A DNA stretch of 64,000 bases from Rubrivivax sp. (GTDB lineage Bacteria > Pseudomonadota > Gammaproteobacteria > Burkholderiales > Burkholderiaceae_C), in assembly GCA_027484825.1 (NCBI GenBank), contig JAIXSE010000020.1, positions 20,579-84,578 on the forward strand. The letters are read 5' to 3'. Positions 18,094 through 26,017 of the stretch are shown here, piece after piece. Under the pieces are notes generated by a model. It saw only the letters and a list, made by a program, of their open reading frames with translations, was not told where the DNA came from and made no database searches. The position numbers were made by a program, and so were the translations under genes. Each line of letters starts with the position of its first letter. Positions within the stretch are counted from its first letter, which is position 1.

Positions 18094-18276
18094 ATGATCG
18101 GGCTACCTGTGGCCACAATTGCAGCTGTTACTTCTGCGTGTGCGGCTACTATTGGAGTCGTTGAAAATCGCGGCATAGGAGATGAATTCTCACAACTAAA
18201 ACCGTGGGGTGCTCTGTATTATTCAATCTTCGCGTTCAATCTGGTTGGTAGAGCACAAGAAAAAGTTCTTACTTGA
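18094..18276 (+). CDS. Possible small membrane protein or fragment
   Basis: A 60-codon frame starting at ATG after GGCAGG, with one hydrophobic segment (LPVATIAAVTSACAATIGVV) and a polar tail with KPWGALYYSIFAFNLVG. It is in the AT-richer block and matches no family I know. It could be a genuine small membrane protein or, given the debris around it, a leftover of a longer gene. Confidence 0.25.
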   Translation: MIGLPVATIAAVTSACAATIGVVENRGIGDEFSQLKPWGALYYSIFAFNLVGRAQEKVLT

Positions 18277-18284
18277 ATCACTAA

Positions 18285-18461
18285 GCCAATGCTGGCGGCT
18301 TCTTCAGTTCACGCGACAGAATTCTTGAAGAAGATGTTCTCGCAGACTTGCGCCGTGTCCCGACCTTCCATATTGTTGGCGCCAGCGCTGAACCGTCGGA
18401 CCAAGTCCCAGCAGGGGTAGAGATTAAGTGCATCGGTCCTTCAGGCTGTGCCCATAACTGA
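18285..18461 (+). pseudogene. C-terminal coding remnant, family unknown
   Basis: After a TAA at 18282, 58 codons stay open and read as ordinary protein: FFSSRDRILEEDVLADLRRV, then PTFHIVGASAEPSDQ and IKCIGPSGCAHN before the stop. There is no start codon near the beginning. I cannot name the family. It is probably the end of a gene whose front was lost when the block was assembled. Confidence 0.4.
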
Positions 18462-18578
18462 TTGTGAATGTCAACTTAATCAAAACGGTGGAAACGCAAC
18501 TCGTCGCTCTAAACTATGGATTTTCCACGGCACGCGACCAGATGTTTTCCTCAGAATTGGCATTTCCTTGAGAATAAA

Positions 18579-19118
18579 ATGTCATTTTCTTTAAAGTCAA
18601 TTGCAGTCTGCCTTCTATTAACCCCAATCTCATCATTTGCGGAGGAGAGAAGCTTCGGCTTTAATTTTGCAAATACCGTTGCTGGCGAGCTGAGTATTGT
18701 CAAAAGCGTTGGCGATGATGATGAGATATTTTTGATGGGGAGGAGAATTCTGAATGGTGATGCGAAGCATGTTCTTTGGTTTGTCGCAGATGCGAGACCT
18801 GCGGTTGGTTCGGCTTCAATTGTTTTGCTTGGCTTTGACTCGGGGGATAATTCGTGTCGGTTTATGTACCGAATTATTGATTTTTCGAATTCGACGATGG
18901 GTCGCTTAACTCCGGAATTTGGCGATTGTTCCGAATATTCATATAAAAGCAGCTTGAAGGCAGGTGCGCCAGGAAAGTCTATTCCTGCGGCTTGGGTGCT
19001 CTCCGGGTTTTCTGGTGGAGATGCTGAATCTGGTGCGCAGTTTGTGTATCGTGACGGGAAAATTTTTCGAGGCGGCAGGCAAATCACAGGGGTAGAGGAG
19101 ACTTTTTCGGAGCCTTGA
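18579..19118 (+). CDS. Hypothetical exported protein of foreign composition
   Basis: A 179-aa product with a clear signal peptide (MSFSLKSIAVCLLLTPISSF, cut after SFA before EERS). The mature part has two Cys (DNSCRF, FGDCSEY) that may pair and no recognised domain. The frame opens at 18516, but the ATG at 18579 gives the signal peptide. The gene is clearly less GC-rich and uses A/T-ending codons, unlike all core genes here, so it was probably acquired. It lies between the two copies of the regulator tail. Function unknown. Confidence 0.6.
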   Translation: MSFSLKSIAVCLLLTPISSFAEERSFGFNFANTVAGELSIVKSVGDDDEIFLMGRRILNGDAKHVLWFVADARPAVGSASIVLLGFDSGDNSCRFMYRIIDFSNSTMGRLTPEFGDCSEYSYKSSLKAGAPGKSIPAAWVLSGFSGGDAESGAQFVYRDGKIFRGGRQITGVEETFSEP

Positions 19119-19345
19119 CTGGTTCAAGTTTGGATTCGGTTACTGCCAGTCGTGGGATGGTCTCCTGGGGCATGCAGCCAACATATGACAGCAGGCTCAA
19201 GACTCTTCGAGTGGGACCGGCGAGTACTCGTCGGGGGGGGGAATACACCGGCCAGTGCCTTCGAAGATCCGGGCGAGGCGCATGAAATCTGGACGCGGAT
19301 GTCCTTGAAATGCCCAGGCCCATCCTCAATGAATGAGCCCGACCC
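19119..19345. other. Right end of the AT-rich block
   Basis: No gene or clear structure seen. The block ends at the 3' end of the sigma-54 regulator gene, whose last 37 bases (19346-19382) are the intact counterpart of the repeat at 18022-18058. Confidence 0.5.
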
Positions 19346-20686
19346 TCAGCGGAAATCATCCAGCTGAATCCCATGCCGATGCAGCTTGTCGTAGAGCGTC
19401 TTCCTCGGCGTCCCCAGCAGCTCCATCGCGGCGGGCACCTTGCCCTGCGTCCTGCGTAGCGCCTGCTCGATCAGCGCCTTCTCCACCAGCTCCATCTGCC
19501 GCGCCAGATTCAGGCTGGGCAGATCCCGCAGCGCGGCCTGGCTGTCCAGGTCATCCAGCGCCAGCACAAACCGATCGGCGGCATTGCGGATCTCCCGCAC
19601 ATTGCCGGGCCAGTCATGGGCCATCAGCTCACGCAGCTTCTCCGGCGTCAGTTCCGGGGCAGGGCGCTCATACCGCGCGCAGGCCTGCGCCACGAAGTGC
19701 TCGAACAGCAGCGGAATGTCTTCCCGGCGCTCCCGCAGCGGTGGCAACTGCAGCGTCGCAATGTTCAGCCGGTAGTAGAGGTCATTGCGAAACTGCCCCC
19801 GGTCTCCCAGTTCCTTCAAATCGGCCTTGCTGGCGGCAATGAAACGCACATTGATCGGCAGTTCTTCATTGGACCCCAGCCGCTCGATCCGCCGCTCCTG
19901 CAGCACTCGCAGCAGCTTGATCTGCAGTGGCACCGGCATCGTCTCGATCTCGTCCAGCAGCAGTGTGCCGCCGTTGGCATGCTCGATCTTGCCGATGCGC
20001 CGCTTGGCCGCCGAGGTGAACGACCCCGGCTCATGCCCGAACAATTCACTTTCGAACAGCGCCTCCGGCAGACCGCCGCAGTTGATCGCCACAAAGTGAC
20101 GATCCCGCCTCGGGCTCTGGTCATGCAGGCAGCGCGCCACCAGTTCCTTGCCGGTGCCGGTCTCCCCCAGAATCATCACGTCCGCCGACGTCCCCGCCAG
20201 ATTCAGAATCTGCCGCCGCAACTGCTGCATCGCCGCCGACCGGCCCAGCAGCACCGCCTCGATCCCGCTGGCCCGCTGCAACTGCGCCCGCAGCTCTTCG
20301 GCGGAATGTCGCAGCATGCGCAGGTCCAGCGCCCGCATCACGGCTTCGAGCAGCCGCTCCGGCGCAAAGGGCTTTTCGATGAAGTCATAGGCGCCGGTGC
20401 GCATGGCCTGCACCGCCATCTGCACATCCCCGTGCGCGGTGATCAGGATCACCGGAATGCCGGGGTCGGTGGCCCGCACATGGTCCAGCAGGGCGCGCCC
20501 GTCCATGCCGGGCAGACGCACATCCGTCACCATCACCACCTGCGCACCCGGCTGGATGTGCGGCAGCGCTTCCTCCGCGCTACGGCAGGGCAGCACCTCC
20601 AGCCCTTCGAGCTCCAGCGTCTGCGTCAGGCTCACCCGCACCGGCAGGTCGTCTTCCACAAACACGACCTTGTAGCCTTCAAACAT
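19346..20686 (-). CDS. Sigma-54-dependent response regulator, DctD-like
   Basis: A 446-aa NtrC-family activator. Receiver domain (Asp in VTDVRLPGMDG, about residue 55; Lys in FIEKPF), then an AAA+ domain with Walker A GETGTGKE (about 170), Walker B GGTLLLDEIE, and a C-terminal Fis-type helix-turn-helix ending HRHGIQLDDFR. The sigma-54 contact loop, normally GAFTGA, reads GSFTSA here, retaining Phe and Thr. Its start overlaps the end of the kinase gene by 8 bases. The architecture and partner match DctB/DctD, which usually controls C4-dicarboxylate uptake, but the nearest sigma-54 promoter precedes livH. Confidence 0.92.
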   Translation of the reverse strand: MFEGYKVVFVEDDLPVRVSLTQTLELEGLEVLPCRSAEEALPHIQPGAQVVMVTDVRLPGMDGRALLDHVRATDPGIPVILITAHGDVQMAVQAMRTGAYDFIEKPFAPERLLEAVMRALDLRMLRHSAEELRAQLQRASGIEAVLLGRSAAMQQLRRQILNLAGTSADVMILGETGTGKELVARCLHDQSPRRDRHFVAINCGGLPEALFESELFGHEPGSFTSAAKRRIGKIEHANGGTLLLDEIETMPVPLQIKLLRVLQERRIERLGSNEELPINVRFIAASKADLKELGDRGQFRNDLYYRLNIATLQLPPLRERREDIPLLFEHFVAQACARYERPAPELTPEKLRELMAHDWPGNVREIRNAADRFVLALDDLDSQAALRDLPSLNLARQMELVEKALIEQALRRTQGKVPAAMELLGTPRKTLYDKLHRHGIQLDDFR

Positions 20687-22766
20687 GCCCTTGTTCCTCC
20701 ACAGTCCAGGTGTCGACCGCCAGGTCGAACTCCAGGCTCATGCCCGGGTCGAGCCGATGCGCACGCAGCGTGCCGCCGAACTCATGCACGATCTTCGATG
20801 AAATCACCAAACCCAGCCCCAGGCCTTCGCCAGCCGGCTTGGTGGTGAAAAACGGTTCAAACAGACGCGGCAACAGGGCCTCGTCCAGGCCCGGTCCGTT
20901 GTCCTGAATCTTGACCAGGACGCGCTGGCCGCCTTCAAGCGCTTCGACGCCCACGCGCAGCGTCATCGCTCGGTCTGCACCCACAGGCCCCGGTGTTGCC
21001 TCATCATTCGAGGCCACCGCCGCGCCCGCATCCTCCAGCATCGCGTCCAGCGCATTGGCAAACAGGTTCACCAGCACCTGCTCCAGGCGGTTGGCCTCCG
21101 CCCGCACCCGCAGGCCTTCCGGCACCTCCACCTCAAACTGCAGCGGCTGTCCGCGCGTGCGGTGCTCCAGCAGCAGATAGGCATTGCGCACGCTCGCCAG
21201 CAGCGGGGAGGGCGAGTCCACCCCCTCGGCCTTGCGCGCAAAACTCTTGAGCTGTCGGGTGATGCGGCCCATGCGCTCCACCATGTCGTCCATGGCTTGC
21301 AGATTGTCCGCCACCGCCTGCGTGCGGCCGTTTTGCAGCAGCCGCTGCGCATTGCGGGCCAGCGCTCGCAGCGCCGTCAGCGGCTGGTTGACCTCATGGG
21401 ACAAGCCCGCCGACATCTGCCCCAGCACCGCCAGCTTGCTCGCCTGCAGCAATTCGCCTTCGGTCTGCTCGCGCTGGGCGATCTGCTCCTTCAGCGCGTC
21501 GTTGGACTGCCGCAGTTCCGCCGTGCGTTCATCCACGGTGCGTTCCAGTCGCGCGTGGGCATCCTGCAGCTCGGTCTTGGCCACAAACAGCTGCCGCACC
21601 GCCCGGCGACGCGCCGCCAGATACAGGGCCAGCATGCCCACTGCCGCACCAAAGGCCGCGCCGCTCCAGGCCGCCAGCCGCGCCTGCCTGCGCACCTCGG
21701 TCAGGTCGGACAGGGCCAGCAGCCGCAGCCCCAGCGGCAGCAGTTGCCGCTCCTGTGCCAGCACGGTGGTGCTGGCCGGTGCCGGCGCCCGCACCAGCAG
21801 GCTGTTGTAGGCCTCCAGCACGGCCGGCAGGCCCAGGTTGGGGCCCACCGCCTGCGGGTAACGGGCGCTGGCCTGCAGATGCGCGCGCTGAGCGTCGTCC
21901 GCCTCGCTCAGCACCGCATACTTCCAGGCCTGGACGCTGCTCATGATGACCACGCCCTGGTCATCCGCCACCAGAATCCGCTCCCCTTGCGAGCGCAGGC
22001 CCAGATCCACCCAGGTGGCCTCCAGCGGTGCCAGATTGAGCTTGACCACGATGACGCCCAGCAGACGCTGCTGGCGCCGCACCGTCTGCAGCAGGAAGAA
22101 GTTGGTGCTGCCGATGGCCGACCCATCCACCGGGCTGGCATCGGACGCGAAGAAGTGATGGCGGTCCTGCGCGATGGCCAGCGCCAAGCCGGGTGGGGCC
22201 AGCAGCGGCTCGCTGGCGACCAGGACCGAGCCGTCCGCATTGGCCACGAAGATCTGGGTGGTACCGGCCCGCACATTCACCCGCGCCAGCGCCTGGCTCA
22301 CCCGGTGCCGCAACTGCTCATCATCCGGGTGCTGCATCAGCCGCTCGACCTCTTCGTCGATGGCCAGCAGGCTGGGCAGGTAGGCATGCCGGCTCAGTTC
22401 GGTCGACAGGTTGGCCGCATACAGCTCCAGCCGTTCCGTCGCCAGGGCGGAGAGCTGGTCCAGGCTGGCGCGCTCACTCAGCCGGTGGCCCAGCACCAGG
22501 CCCAGCATCATCAGCACCCCGGTGAGGTAGAGATAGAAGCTCGGCCGGCTCACCACCCGCGACAGCCGTTGCCGCAGGCGCAGTCCGGTCGCGGTGTCGG
22601 GACTGCTGCCAGAGCCGTTGTCGGCGGCAGTGTCCGGGGACGAAGAAGACGGAGGCGTCAACAAAACAATGAATACAAGGGAAAAGCAAGGGACCCGGGG
22701 GCATGGTTCACCCGGGGGCGAACTGCCTCGAAGCAAGGATGCGCGCTGGCAGAATGACCGCCACAC
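20679..22766 (-). CDS. Sensor histidine kinase, DctB-like
   Basis: A membrane kinase of up to 695 aa. An N-terminal helix (FYLYLTGVLMMLGLVLG, about residue 75) is followed by a periplasmic double-PDC-like sensor (about 100-375), a second helix (AWSGAAFGAAVGMLALYLA), a coiled coil, the H-box GLSHEVNQPLTALR (His about 475) and the ATPase with NLFANALDAM, DNGPGLDE and GEGLGLGLVISS. HExNQPL is typical of the DctB/HK4 group. The start is uncertain: the first about 60 residues are low complexity, the frame begins with GTG, and no strong ribosome site is seen. Phosphorylates the regulator gene product that follows; ligand unknown, probably a small organic acid. Confidence 0.88.
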   Translation of the reverse strand: MWRSFCQRASLLRGSSPPGEPCPRVPCFSLVFIVLLTPPSSSSPDTAADNGSGSSPDTATGLRLRQRLSRVVSRPSFYLYLTGVLMMLGLVLGHRLSERASLDQLSALATERLELYAANLSTELSRHAYLPSLLAIDEEVERLMQHPDDEQLRHRVSQALARVNVRAGTTQIFVANADGSVLVASEPLLAPPGLALAIAQDRHHFFASDASPVDGSAIGSTNFFLLQTVRRQQRLLGVIVVKLNLAPLEATWVDLGLRSQGERILVADDQGVVIMSSVQAWKYAVLSEADDAQRAHLQASARYPQAVGPNLGLPAVLEAYNSLLVRAPAPASTTVLAQERQLLPLGLRLLALSDLTEVRRQARLAAWSGAAFGAAVGMLALYLAARRRAVRQLFVAKTELQDAHARLERTVDERTAELRQSNDALKEQIAQREQTEGELLQASKLAVLGQMSAGLSHEVNQPLTALRALARNAQRLLQNGRTQAVADNLQAMDDMVERMGRITRQLKSFARKAEGVDSPSPLLASVRNAYLLLEHRTRGQPLQFEVEVPEGLRVRAEANRLEQVLVNLFANALDAMLEDAGAAVASNDEATPGPVGADRAMTLRVGVEALEGGQRVLVKIQDNGPGLDEALLPRLFEPFFTTKPAGEGLGLGLVISSKIVHEFGGTLRAHRLDPGMSLEFDLAVDTWTVEEQGHV

Positions 22767-22775
22767 ACCAGCCTG

Positions 22776-22840
22776 CCTGCCCGAGGGCTCCGTGAACGAC
22801 GAAGCGCGACTTCGCCGTCGCCATGGGGCTCTCGGGCAGG
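22776..22840. repeat. 65-bp imperfect inverted repeat
   Basis: Outer arms CCTGCCCGAG (22776-22785) and CTCGGGCAGG (22831-22840) are perfect complements. A nested dyad CGAAG-CGCGA-CTTCG (22800-22814) has the same centre. Intermediate bases pair partly. It may be a binding region, an RNA hairpin in the kinase leader, or a degenerate REP-like element. Confidence 0.55.
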
Positions 22841-22857
22841 GAGGCTGTCAGGGCAGC

Positions 22858-22886
22858 AAGTGTGCCGAAAAGACCGCACTTCGTGC
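22858..22886. promoter_or_regulatory. Candidate activator-binding dyads upstream of livH
   Basis: AAGTG (22858-22862) and CACTT (22877-22881) form an inverted repeat around an A-rich centre, and GCAC-TTC-GTGC (22876-22886) is a second dyad. They lie about 165-190 bases before the sigma-54 promoter, a usual distance for enhancer sites of NtrC-family activators. Assignment is speculative. Confidence 0.3.
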
Positions 22887-23048
22887 AGCCCTTCCGCACT
22901 CAGGGCGGGGGCTGGCGGGGAATCGCCCAGAGGTCGGGGCGGTTTGTGTGGATTTTCGCCCACCCTCACGTGGCTGAGACAGCAAGCATGGCGTCGAGCG
23001 GGGTCCCCAGGGGGAATCCGGTCGGTGAATACCCTTGAAACGTCGCGG

Positions 23049-23066
23049 CTGGCACGAGGGTTGCAC
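23049..23066 (+). promoter_or_regulatory. Sigma-54 promoter of the liv operon
   Basis: CTGGCACGAGGGTTGCAC matches the -24/-12 consensus TGGCACG-N4-TTGCA exactly, with the GG and GC dinucleotides 12 bases apart. It lies 53 bases before livH. The neighbouring DctB/DctD-like pair encodes an activator of the class such a promoter needs. Confidence 0.8.
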
Positions 23067-23118
23067 CTTTGCGCCGGTCGTTCCAAGACGCGTTCTTCAA
23101 ACAGATTGCTGGGGCCTT

Positions 23119-24042
23119 ATGGAGATACTTATTCAGCAGATCATCAATGGTCTGGTGCTGGGCAGCATGTATGCGCTGGTGGCACTGGGCTACACGATGG
23201 TTTACGGGATCATCAGCCTGATCAACTTCGCCCACGGCGAGGTGTTGATGGTGGGGGCCATCGTCAGCTGGACGGTCGTGACCGTGCTGGCCGACAGCGG
23301 CCTGCCTGGCTGGGCGCTGATGCTCATCGCGCTGGTCTGCGCGGTGGTTGTGTGCTCGGTGCTCAATTTCGCGATCGAGAAGATCGCCTACCGGCCCCTG
23401 CGCAATGCGCCGCGGCTGGCCCCGCTGATCACCGCCATGGGCATGTCGCTGCTGCTGCAGACCCTGGCCATGATCATCTGGAAGCCGAACCCCAAGTCCT
23501 TCCCGCAGCTGCTGCCCAATGACCCGATCCCGGTCCTCGGCGCCACCATCACCATGACGCAGATCCTCATCCTGGTGGTCACGGTGGTGATGCTGGCGGG
23601 CCTGGTCTTCCTGGTGAACCACACCCGCATGGGCCGCGCGATGCGCGCCACTGCCGAGAACCCCCGCGTGGCCTCGCTGATGGGCATCAAGCCGGATGCG
23701 GTGATCTCCATGACCTTCGTCATCGGCGCCGCGCTGGCGGCCGTTGCCGGCCTGATGTGGGCCGCCAACTACGGCACCGTCAAGCACGACATGGGCTTCA
23801 CGCCTGGCCTCAAGGCCTTCTGCGCCGCCGTGCTGGGCGGCATCGGCAACCTCTCCGGCGCCATGCTGGGCGGCGTGCTGCTGGGCCTGATCGAAGCCAT
23901 TGGCGCCGGTTATCTCGGGGACCTGACCGGCGGTGTGCTGGGCAGCCACTACTCCGACATCTTCGCCTTCCTCTCCCTGATCCTGGTGCTGACCCTGCGG
24001 CCGTCCGGTCTGCTGGGTGAGCGCGTGGCGGACCGTGCCTGA
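23119..24042 (+). CDS. livH: Branched-chain amino acid ABC permease LivH
   Basis: A 307-aa inner-membrane permease with about eight helices. The start MEILIQQIINGLVLGSMYAL and the INFAHGEVLMVGA motif (about 38-50) are characteristic of LivH, and AVLGGIGNLSGAMLGG (about 235-250) is the conserved ATPase-contact region. First gene of livHMGF, expressed from the sigma-54-type promoter just upstream. No periplasmic binding protein gene lies in the operon, so the binding subunit must be encoded elsewhere. Preceded by GGGGCC as a modest ribosome site. Confidence 0.94.
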   Translation: MEILIQQIINGLVLGSMYALVALGYTMVYGIISLINFAHGEVLMVGAIVSWTVVTVLADSGLPGWALMLIALVCAVVVCSVLNFAIEKIAYRPLRNAPRLAPLITAMGMSLLLQTLAMIIWKPNPKSFPQLLPNDPIPVLGATITMTQILILVVTVVMLAGLVFLVNHTRMGRAMRATAENPRVASLMGIKPDAVISMTFVIGAALAAVAGLMWAANYGTVKHDMGFTPGLKAFCAAVLGGIGNLSGAMLGGVLLGLIEAIGAGYLGDLTGGVLGSHYSDIFAFLSLILVLTLRPSGLLGERVADRA

Positions 24043-24052
24043 GGAGCCTTCC

Positions 24053-25183
24053 ATGCAAAGTCAAAAGAACAAGCTGTTCGTTTTCCTGATTGCGGGTGTG
24101 CTGCTGCTGGCCTTGCCGCTGGTCGCGCAGCAGGGCGGCAATGCGCCGGTGCGCATCATCGACCTGGCGCTGCTGTATGTGCTGCTGGCGCTGGGGCTGA
24201 ACATCGTCGTGGGCTATGCCGGTCTGCTGGACCTGGGCTATGTGGCCTTCTATGCGGTGGGCGCCTATCTCTTTGCGCTGCTCAACAGTCCGCACCTGAC
24301 GGACAACTTCGAGAACATCGCCGCGTCCTTCCCGCAGGGGCTGCACATGCCGCTGCTGGTGGTCATCCCGCTGGCGGCGCTGATCGCCGGCATCTTCGGC
24401 GTGTTGCTGGGTGCCCCGACGCTCAAGCTGCGCGGCGACTATCTGGCCATCGTGACCCTGGGCTTCGGTGAAATCATCCGGGTGTTCCTGAACAATATGG
24501 AATATCCGCTGAACGTCACCAACGGCCCGCGCGGCATCGGCCAGATCGACGGCATCCACTTCCTGGGCTTCGAGTTCAGCAAGTCGCATGAGATCCTGGG
24601 CTTCAACGTCCAGTCTGTCTCGATGTACTACTACCTGTTCCTGGCGCTGGTCATCGGCTCGGTGGTGATCTGCTACCGGCTGGAGCAGTCGCGCATCGGT
24701 CGCGCGTGGATGGCCATCCGGGAAGACGAGATCGCCGCCAAGGCCATGGGCATCAACACGCGCAACATGAAGCTGCTGGCCTTCGGCATGGGCGCCACCT
24801 TCGGCGGCGTGGCCGGGTCGATGTTCGGCGCCTTCCAGGGCTTCGTTTCGCCGGAATCCTTCAGCTTGCAGGAATCGGTGATGATCGTTGCGATGGTGGT
24901 GCTGGGCGGTATCGGCCACATCCCGGGCGTGATCGTCGGCGCGCTGCTGCTGGCGGCGCTGCCGGAAGCGCTGCGGTATGTCGCCGGCCCGCTGCAGCAA
25001 CTGACCGACGGCCGTCTGGACGCGGCCATCCTGCGCCAGCTGCTGATCGCGCTGGCGATGATCGTCATCATGCTGGTGCGTCCGCGTGGCCTGTGGCCCG
25101 CGAAGGACCATGGCGAGGTGCTGCGCAAGTCGCAGGCGGATGAGGCGGCCGCCGCTGCTGCCGCCGCCAAGGCAGCTCAGTGA
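24053..25183 (+). CDS. livM: Branched-chain amino acid ABC permease LivM
   Basis: A 376-aa permease with a LivM core: LGLNIVVGYAGLLDLGYVAF (about residue 45), TLKLRGDYLAIVTLGFGEI, NVTNGPRGIG, and VVLGGIGHIPGVIVGA late. GAGGAGCC lies 6 bases before the ATG and 10 bases after the livH stop. The C-terminal tail is a run of Ala with a few charged residues (about 15 aa) not needed for the fold. Forms the membrane channel with LivH. Confidence 0.94.
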   Translation: MQSQKNKLFVFLIAGVLLLALPLVAQQGGNAPVRIIDLALLYVLLALGLNIVVGYAGLLDLGYVAFYAVGAYLFALLNSPHLTDNFENIAASFPQGLHMPLLVVIPLAALIAGIFGVLLGAPTLKLRGDYLAIVTLGFGEIIRVFLNNMEYPLNVTNGPRGIGQIDGIHFLGFEFSKSHEILGFNVQSVSMYYYLFLALVIGSVVICYRLEQSRIGRAWMAIREDEIAAKAMGINTRNMKLLAFGMGATFGGVAGSMFGAFQGFVSPESFSLQESVMIVAMVVLGGIGHIPGVIVGALLLAALPEALRYVAGPLQQLTDGRLDAAILRQLLIALAMIVIMLVRPRGLWPAKDHGEVLRKSQADEAAAAAAAAKAAQ

Positions 25184-25204
25184 CACCGGCAGGAGTGAGA
25201 ACCC

Positions 25205-25987
25205 ATGACTGAATCCGTACTCAAAGTGGCTGGTGTGTCCAAGCGCTTCGGGGGCCTGCAGGCGCTCTCCGAAGTCGGCCTGGACATCAAGAAGGGCCAG
25301 GTCTATGGCCTGATCGGCCCCAATGGCGCCGGCAAGACCACCTTCTTCAAGGTGGTCACCGGCCTGTACACCCCGGACTCCGGCAGCTTCGAGCTGGGCG
25401 GCCAGCCCTATCGGCCGCAGGCGGTGCATCAGGTGGCCAAGACCGGCATCGCCCGGACCTTCCAGAACATCCGTCTCTTCGCCGACATGACGGCGCTGGA
25501 GAACGTGATGGTGGGCCGCCATGTGCGCACCCATTCGGGCCTGTTCGGTGCGGTCTTCCGCACACCGGGCTTCAAGGCCGAGGAAGCGGCCATTGCCGCC
25601 CGTGCGCAGGAGCTGCTGGACTATGTCGGCATCGGGCGTTATGCCCGCTTCAAGGCGCGGACCCTGTCCTACGGGGACCAGCGTCGTCTGGAGATTGCCC
25701 GTGCGCTGGCCACCGATCCGAAGCTGATCGCGCTGGACGAGCCCGCCGCTGGCATGAACGCCACCGAAAAAGTCGTGCTGCGCGAGTTGATCGACCGCAT
25801 CCGCAACGACGGCCGCACCATCTTGCTGATCGAGCACGATGTGAAGCTGGTGATGGGCCTGTGCGACCGGGTGACGGTGCTGGACTACGGCAAGCAGATT
25901 GCGGAAGGCACGCCAGCGGAGGTGCAGCGCAATGAGAAGGTGATCGAGGCTTACCTGGGCGCCCACGCGGCGCATGCGGCGCACTGA
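25205..25987 (+). CDS. livG: Branched-chain amino acid ABC ATPase LivG
   Basis: A 260-aa ATPase. Walker A GPNGAGKTT (about residue 38), the LivG-type insertion RTFQNIRLFADMTALENV, signature LSYGDQRRLEIARAL, Walker B LIALDEPAAGMN and switch His in LIEHDVKLVMG are present, and the C-terminus ends IEAYLG as usual in the family, followed by a His/Ala tail (AHAAHAAH). Third gene of the liv operon, 21 bases after livM. Confidence 0.95.
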   Translation: MTESVLKVAGVSKRFGGLQALSEVGLDIKKGQVYGLIGPNGAGKTTFFKVVTGLYTPDSGSFELGGQPYRPQAVHQVAKTGIARTFQNIRLFADMTALENVMVGRHVRTHSGLFGAVFRTPGFKAEEAAIAARAQELLDYVGIGRYARFKARTLSYGDQRRLEIARALATDPKLIALDEPAAGMNATEKVVLRELIDRIRNDGRTILLIEHDVKLVMGLCDRVTVLDYGKQIAEGTPAEVQRNEKVIEAYLGAHAAHAAH

Positions 25988-26017
25988 CGCGGCCAGACAG
26001 ACAAGGAAACGAACAAG

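Larger units (their letters stand above)
18013..18578. other. AT-richer gap with gene debris
   Basis: No complete conserved gene. It holds the duplicated regulator tail (18022-18058), a doubtful small membrane ORF (18094-18276) and a C-terminal coding fragment (18285-18461). Base composition falls noticeably relative to the TRIC gene on the left and the sigma-54 regulator on the right. Confidence 0.6.
22767..23118. other. Divergent control region between the kinase and livH
   Basis: No gene. This 352-bp gap contains, in order, a 65-bp imperfect inverted repeat (22776-22840), short dyads at 22858-22886 that could bind the NtrC-family regulator, and the sigma-54 promoter at 23049-23066. Confidence 0.6.

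Noticed and set aside
22858..22886. A firm DctD-binding site claim for the dyads upstream of livH
   Set aside because: The dyads are short and the DctD consensus is loose; they are listed only as a low-confidence candidate.
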